From Candidatus Kapaibacterium sp. (GTDB lineage: Bacteria; Bacteroidota; Ignavibacteria; Kapaibacteriales; JAEUSM01): a DNA stretch of 64,000 bases. The translations under genes and the position numbers were made by a program. The notes under the pieces were generated by a model, which had not been told where the DNA came from, did not search any database, and worked only from the letters and a program-made list of their open reading frames with translations. The stretch spans positions 62,001-126,000 of the forward strand of contig JAEUSM010000006.1 of the NCBI GenBank assembly GCA_016788785.1, given 5' to 3'. Numbering within the stretch: the first letter of the stretch is position 1; each line of letters begins with the position of its first letter. Of this stretch, positions 59,699-64,000 are shown one piece after another.

Positions 59699-60040
59699 AT
59701 GAGTCATAGAATTCAAAAAGTCTCAAGTGTAGTTAAAAGGTCTGTTTCTTCCGTCATAAATAGTATTCTTAAAGAATATACAAAAGAGTTTGTCTCTGTT
59801 TCAGATGTTATAATGTCACCAGATCTCCAAATTGCGAAAGTGTATGTTTCTGTTCAAAATGAAGAAGTATGGAATAAAATCAAATCATATCTTGAACTGG
59901 AAAAAAGTAAGATTCGAAAGTTAGTTGGTAACGAAGTGAAACTACGATTTACACCAGAATTACGATTTTTTTACGATGACACACTTGATAAAATCGAAAC
60001 TATTGATAAATTGCTTGCCTCAATTCCTAAAAGTGAGTAA
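59699..60040 (+). CDS. rbfA: Ribosome-binding factor A
   Basis: 113 residues from the ATG at 59699, giving the usual N-terminus SHRIQKVSSVVKRSVSSVI. The KH-like fold is supported by VSDVIMSPDLQIAKVYVSV and LRFTPELRFFYDDTLDKIE at the C-terminal end, both family signatures. It matures the 30S subunit. truB follows after three bases, the common pairing. Confidence 0.93.
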   Translation: MSHRIQKVSSVVKRSVSSVINSILKEYTKEFVSVSDVIMSPDLQIAKVYVSVQNEEVWNKIKSYLELEKSKIRKLVGNEVKLRFTPELRFFYDDTLDKIETIDKLLASIPKSE

Positions 60041-60043
60041 AAA

Positions 60044-60745
60044 TTGTCAGAAAATGTAGTTTTTATTCAAAAATATGTGCAGTTGGGAGATATTTCAAAC
60101 TGTTTTGTGTTAATTAATAAGGAAGTTGGTTGGACAAGTTTTGATGTCGTAGCAAAATTACGATCAATTTTTAAAACGAAAAAAATAGGTCATGCCGGTA
60201 CCTTAGATCCCTTAGCAACTGGTTTACTAATTTGTGCAGTAGGCAAAAATACAAAGCTCATTCCTTATGTACAAAATCTACCAAAAGTCTATAAGGCAAC
60301 TTTTCGTTTAGGTGCAACAACTATAACTGATGATTCTGAAGGTGATGAAGAGAATGTTACATCAACTGATCATTTAACAAAACAAGATATTGTGAACGCA
60401 TTAGCAAAGTGTTTAGGAACTATACAACAAGTTCCTCCTCAATATTCTGCAGTTCATATAAATGGAAAAAGATCGTATGCATTAGCAAGAAAAGGAATTT
60501 CAGTTGATATTCCTCCGCGAAAAGTGATAGTTAACTCCATTATACTAACTAATATTTCTACTCCTTCATCAATTGAATTAACCATTAATTGTGAAAAAGG
60601 TACCTACATACGATCAATTGCTCGTGATGTTGGTATGTTCCTTGGAGTCGGAGGATATATGTCAAAGTTAGAAAGAGTTTCGATTGGTTCCCATTTAGTG
60701 ACTAATTCTTTAACAATATCTGAGCTAAAAGAAAAATTATCATGA
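60044..60745 (+). CDS. truB: tRNA pseudouridine-55 synthase
   Basis: 233 residues starting at a TTG at 60044; no ATG precedes the conserved region, and a GTG at 60077 is the alternative. NKEVGWTSFDVVAKLR, the catalytic GHAGTLDPLATGLL (D55), QVPPQYSAVHINGKRSY and KGTYIRSIARDVG are TruB signatures. It modifies U55 of tRNA. It ends before a 180-base AT-rich gap. Confidence 0.95.
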   Translation: MSENVVFIQKYVQLGDISNCFVLINKEVGWTSFDVVAKLRSIFKTKKIGHAGTLDPLATGLLICAVGKNTKLIPYVQNLPKVYKATFRLGATTITDDSEGDEENVTSTDHLTKQDIVNALAKCLGTIQQVPPQYSAVHINGKRSYALARKGISVDIPPRKVIVNSIILTNISTPSSIELTINCEKGTYIRSIARDVGMFLGVGGYMSKLERVSIGSHLVTNSLTISELKEKLS

Positions 60746-60925
60746 AATAGTGTTGTTATTAAGTAGAAATATTATATTAAACAGTACCGATATTTTTTCT
60801 ACATTATACTCAACTACAATTTATATATAGCGGTTATTAGACTTATTAATTTTCTACTATTTATCTTAACTATTAGTTTATACTTCATTTTCATTTTATC
60901 ATATATTTTATATATTTAATATTTT

Positions 60926-61687
60926 ATGGCAATTACTTGGGATTTTAGTCCAACGTTATTTACAATCGGATCTATAGAGATTCGCTGGTATGGTCTGTTA
61001 TTTTCTATAGCATTCTATACTTCCTATGCTTTAATGAAGTATATGCTTAAATTAGAAAATAAACCAACGAATAAATTAGATTCGTTATCAATTTATTTGA
61101 TTTTAGGGACTGTTTTTGGTGCAAGATTAGGCCATTGTTTTTTTTATGAACCTCAATATTATCTTCAAAATCCTTTAGAAATTTTAGCCATTTGGAAAGG
61201 TGGTTTGGCATCTCATGGTGGAATGATAGGTGTTTTGATAGCAACGTTCTTCTTTACTAAAAGAAATAAAGAGTATGGATATATTGGTACTTTAGACAAA
61301 TTATCCGTAATATCAGCATCTTCAGCAGTTTTAATAAGACTCGGTAATTTGTTTAATTCAGAGATATATGGTAAGCCTACTGGAAGTGACTTTGGAGTAA
61401 TTTTTACTGCAGTAGATGAATTGCCAAGACATCCTACACAAATATATGAAGGCTTTTGTTATTTAGTAATTTTCATTACATTATTGTTATTAACGAAATG
61501 GAAAACATTCTCTCAACCTGGTAAATATTTGGGTTTATTTTTAGTTTCAACATTCTCCGCAAGATTTTTCATTGAATACTTTAAAGTCAATCAATCGTTG
61601 TTTGAAAATGGAATGATGTTAAACATGGGTCAGATACTTAGTATCGTACCAATTCTTGTAGGTTGTTACTTTTTAGTGAGAAAATGA
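60926..61687 (+). CDS. lgt: Prolipoprotein diacylglyceryl transferase
   Basis: 253 residues with about seven membrane helices. IEIRWYGLLFSIAF, GARLGHCFFYEP, HGGMIG and IRLGNLFNSEIYGKPT are Lgt signatures, including the conserved arginine and asparagine. It adds diacylglycerol to lipobox cysteines, such as those of the lipoproteins encoded at 3363, 43628 and 48855. The preceding 180-base AT-rich gap presumably holds its promoter. Confidence 0.95.
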   Translation: MAITWDFSPTLFTIGSIEIRWYGLLFSIAFYTSYALMKYMLKLENKPTNKLDSLSIYLILGTVFGARLGHCFFYEPQYYLQNPLEILAIWKGGLASHGGMIGVLIATFFFTKRNKEYGYIGTLDKLSVISASSAVLIRLGNLFNSEIYGKPTGSDFGVIFTAVDELPRHPTQIYEGFCYLVIFITLLLLTKWKTFSQPGKYLGLFLVSTFSARFFIEYFKVNQSLFENGMMLNMGQILSIVPILVGCYFLVRK

Positions 61688-61751
61688 TACTATCTTGTTA
61701 CTATGCATTAACTTAATGGTTGTAAAAACTCCCATAATACGGCTTTTACGA

Positions 61752-61794
61752 AAGTAACGCAACATTATAAATAATAATGTTGCGTTACTTTTTA
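61752..61794. terminator. Bidirectional terminator between lgt and purT
   Basis: AAGTAACGCAACATTAT (61752-61768) and its exact complement (61774-61790) form a 17-bp perfect stem with a 5-base loop. A T-rich tail follows on the plus strand. The last six bases of the stem are also the stop and final codon of purT. Confidence 0.85.
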
Positions 61795-62969
61795 TACTCT
61801 AATTCCACTAAAGAGGCAACTTCATTAGCTTTTTTAACCAAGTTGTTAATTTCAACTTTTTCATTCGGACCTTCATGTACAACAGCTACTGCCATTCTTC
61901 TATTTTTTCTCGTAGAGGGTTTTTTGAAAATGAATACTGAAGAATTTGGAATTTCTAAAGCTTTTTCAATATTTGTAAATAAAGGTTCATAATCAGAAGT
62001 TTCGGAAGCTAAAATTACCGCCGAAGCTCCTTTACGTATTAACTCAATTTTCGGGATCGGTATACCCAATATTGCACGTAAGTGTAACTCAAATTCATTG
62101 AGTGTCTGAGTTCCAGCCAAAGTAACCATACCTGTATCGTGAGGTCGAGGTGACAATTCAGAAAATATAACTTCATTTTCAGTTAGGAAAAATTCAACTC
62201 CCCAAATTCCAAATCCAGTTAAAGCAGTTACAACTGTTTTTGCCATTTGTTGTGCTTGATGTAAAAATTCTTCTGACATTGGATGAGGCTGCCAACTTTC
62301 TACATAATCTCCACTTCTTTGCGTATGACCTATTGGTGGGCAAAAAAGTACTTCACCATTTTTCTGCGAAATTGTTAATAATGTAATTTCAGAAGAAAAA
62401 TGAATAAATTCTTCCATAATAACTTCAGCGGATTTTCCGCGAGACTCATTGATTGCTTTTTCCCATGCAGTCGACAATTCATCGTAAGAATGAACAGTAC
62501 TTTGACCTTTTCCGGAAGATGACATAGTAGGCTTTATAACGGCTGGAAATCCAACAGAATGAGAAGCTGATTGAAGTTCTTCAAGTGATGTAGCAAAAGC
62601 AAATTTAGAAGTTCGAATACCTAATGTCTCTGAAGAAAGTTTTCTAATGCCTTTTCTGTCCATAGTTAGGTTAACAGCATTAGCAGAAGGAACTACAACA
62701 GCTCCCAACTTCTCTATTTTTTTCAATAATTCTGTATTTATTGCTTCAATTTCTGGAACTATATAATCTGGAGAATGATCTGCAATAATTTGAGACAATT
62801 GTTCTTCGTTTTGCATATCAATTGCAAAGGATTCGTCTGCAACATGCATTGCTGGAGCTCCCAAATAACGGTCAACAGCAATAACATATTGCCCTAATCT
62901 TTGAGCAGCGATGACAAATTCTTTTCCTAATTCACCACTACCTAAAAGGAGTATTTTATTCTTTTTCAT
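61785..62969 (-). CDS. purT: Formate-dependent phosphoribosylglycinamide formyltransferase
   Basis: 394 residues of the ATP-grasp family. KILLLGSGELGKEFVIAAQRLG, EIEAINTELL, PTMSSSGKGQS (glycine-rich loop), VIMEEFI and SELSPRPHDTGMVTL are PurT signatures. It makes formyl-glycinamide ribotide from formate and ATP rather than formyl-THF, complementing PurH. It overlaps the next gene by four bases and shares a terminator with lgt. Confidence 0.96.
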   Translation of the reverse strand: MKKNKILLLGSGELGKEFVIAAQRLGQYVIAVDRYLGAPAMHVADESFAIDMQNEEQLSQIIADHSPDYIVPEIEAINTELLKKIEKLGAVVVPSANAVNLTMDRKGIRKLSSETLGIRTSKFAFATSLEELQSASHSVGFPAVIKPTMSSSGKGQSTVHSYDELSTAWEKAINESRGKSAEVIMEEFIHFSSEITLLTISQKNGEVLFCPPIGHTQRSGDYVESWQPHPMSEEFLHQAQQMAKTVVTALTGFGIWGVEFFLTENEVIFSELSPRPHDTGMVTLAGTQTLNEFELHLRAILGIPIPKIELIRKGASAVILASETSDYEPLFTNIEKALEIPNSSVFIFKKPSTRKNRRMAVAVVHEGPNEKVEINNLVKKANEVASLVELEYKK

Positions 62970-63700
62970 TTTTCTGGATTTAATGGACTTGTTTTAGTGT
63001 TCTTGTCTAAAGGAATATCGATTCCAATTAGTAACTTTGTAAAGAAAGAAGGAACGTTTATAGGTAAATTTCCTCTATCAAAAATTGTAGCAAATTCTAA
63101 TCTTGAAATAAAATTGACATCTGTATTTATTGTAGTTTTATAAATGAGAAAACCTGCCATAATACCTTTTAATCTTGTATTATCTATATCTTGATTAACT
63201 ATTTGTTCAAAATTTGGATTTGTATACTGTACACCTTCAGTAAGAATTCTCTCAGATTGTGAATAATTTGTTGAAAGTTCCGAAACTATCCCTAATCTGG
63301 CTCCAAGAGAAAAATAATTGTTAAGAATACGTTCTATTCCAGTTGAAAATTCAAATTGATGAAATGAGAATTGAGAAGTATACTCAAAATCAACATTTTG
63401 AACCGTATTGTCTTTTAATATAGGATATGAATATTTCGAAGAGGTAGAAGGATTTACTTGAGAATACTGTAGTGCTGTAAAAAGGTTTATATCATCATTA
63501 ATAATGAAAGAGTGAGAAATTCCTAATAAAAATGAATTAGAAACTGGTGAAAAAAACATCGGACAACAAGATTGAAAATCCAAAACCTTTGAATACTCAG
63601 TTATATACGCAGAATTTTGAAAACCTACAGAAACTCCGAATGAAGATTGACCAAACATCAATGATGGTATTAAATAGAGAATGATAAAGAGTATTTTCAT
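62966..63700 (-). CDS. Exported protein, probable outer-membrane beta-barrel
   Basis: 244 residues with a signal peptide (KILFIILYLIPSLMFGQ). Alternating-strand composition (SSFGVSVGFQNSAYI, FSLGARLGIVSEL, FEFSTGIERIL) suggests a small outer-membrane barrel, but there is no named family. It overlaps purT by four bases and the upstream gene by four bases. Confidence 0.65.
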   Translation of the reverse strand: MKILFIILYLIPSLMFGQSSFGVSVGFQNSAYITEYSKVLDFQSCCPMFFSPVSNSFLLGISHSFIINDDINLFTALQYSQVNPSTSSKYSYPILKDNTVQNVDFEYTSQFSFHQFEFSTGIERILNNYFSLGARLGIVSELSTNYSQSERILTEGVQYTNPNFEQIVNQDIDNTRLKGIMAGFLIYKTTINTDVNFISRLEFATIFDRGNLPINVPSFFTKLLIGIDIPLDKNTKTSPLNPEK

Positions 63701-64000
63701 CGTAATATGGGTATAAATAATGAATTTTTTGAATCTTTAACAATCATGTAAAATTGATTTTGCTCAATTAAATCAGAGTAGATTGAATATTCACTGTTTG
63801 ATACTTTAATAGCATTAGATGTGATTTTTTTTCCTAATAGTGTGTATAATTCTATTTGTAGATCTTCTGTTGACTCAACGATTTGTTCATTATACTGGTA
63901 TATCGAATTAGCAAAGTACAAAGTAAATAGTACTTGTTTAGAATTTTCTTTCACAAATACATCTCTATCTTCACAAATAGGAAGCATAGTATAATAACCA
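63697..64000 (-). CDS. C-terminal part of a secreted protein with T9SS-like tail (cut by window edge)
   Basis: The frame is open to the right edge (codons for GYYT precede an internal methionine), so the gene continues outside the window. The last 70 residues, including LQIELYTLLGKKITS and YSIYSDLIEQNQFYMIV, resemble the type IX sorting domain. It overlaps the gene at 62966 by four bases. Confidence 0.7.
   Translation of the reverse strand, partial: GYYTMLPICEDRDVFVKENSKQVLFTLYFANSIYQYNEQIVESTEDLQIELYTLLGKKITSNAIKVSNSEYSIYSDLIEQNQFYMIVKDSKNSLFIPILR

Noticed and set aside
60746-60925. AT-rich gap before lgt as a possible small gene or replication origin
   Set aside because: No frame with coding features, no DnaA-box cluster and no hairpin with a T-tract were seen; it most likely holds a promoter.

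Overview
The window is AT-rich DNA from a heterotrophic, respiring member of the Bacteroidota or a sister lineage (Kapabacteria/Ignavibacteria-like; this placement is inference). Three signs support it: several genes carry a TAnnTTTG -7 promoter element, three secreted proteins end in the type IX secretion (T9SS) sorting tail, and respiration uses an alternative complex III plus caa3/A2-type oxidase module. No tRNA, rRNA operon, CRISPR array, prophage or insertion sequence was seen. The only mobility gene is one tyrosine recombinase.

Layout. 1-1935 is accessory: the tail of a gene, three REP-like palindromes, an unrecognised gene (458-1075), then about 730 bp without a credible protein gene that holds five hairpin-plus-T-tract units of two sequence families (1376-1929). 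1936-3353 (minus) holds a sugar-type ABC permease and nadD. 3363-10164 (plus) has an SUMF1-domain lipoprotein, purH-tmk, a T9SS metzincin protease and proline dehydrogenase. 10151-14864 has a receiver-less CheB domain, an EEP-family nuclease/phosphatase, a receiver-histidine kinase, a PASTA protein and an ATP-grasp-like protein. 14903-25330 (plus) runs through dnaE, a FliA-like sigma factor between two membrane proteins, panD, a glmU-like uridylyltransferase, mce, gpmA and an exported TldD-like peptidase.

25334-34306 (minus) encodes a histidine kinase, hisS, a PtsN-like EIIA, a guanylyltransferase/phosphomannomutase fusion, a PNGase F-like T9SS enzyme and a probable barrel protein. 34420-38260 (plus) has a zinc-ribbon coiled-coil protein, rnhA overlapping the RNase P RNA gene, an HPt protein, a TolB-like protein, a 5'-nucleotidase and a rhomboid protease. 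38263-43465 (minus) is a compact operon with an HpnE-like oxidase, an SDR, a PfkB kinase, a CBM9/DOMON-like secreted protein and an e(P4)-type acid phosphatase.

43628-57840 (plus) is the respiratory block: cytochrome c, coxB, coxA, ctaB, coxC, coxD, SCO, DUF420, a small CxxC membrane protein and actABCDEF. Alternative complex III oxidises quinol and passes electrons through c-type haems to the oxidase, while ctaB, SCO and probably DUF420 serve haem and copper assembly. It ends at a strong terminator. The recombinase, a secreted unknown, rbfA, truB and lgt follow; purT and two envelope genes on the minus strand close the window.

The least explained feature is the 1376-1929 hairpin array. Base changes between its copies keep pairing only as plus-strand RNA, which suggests tandem small RNAs or stacked attenuators.
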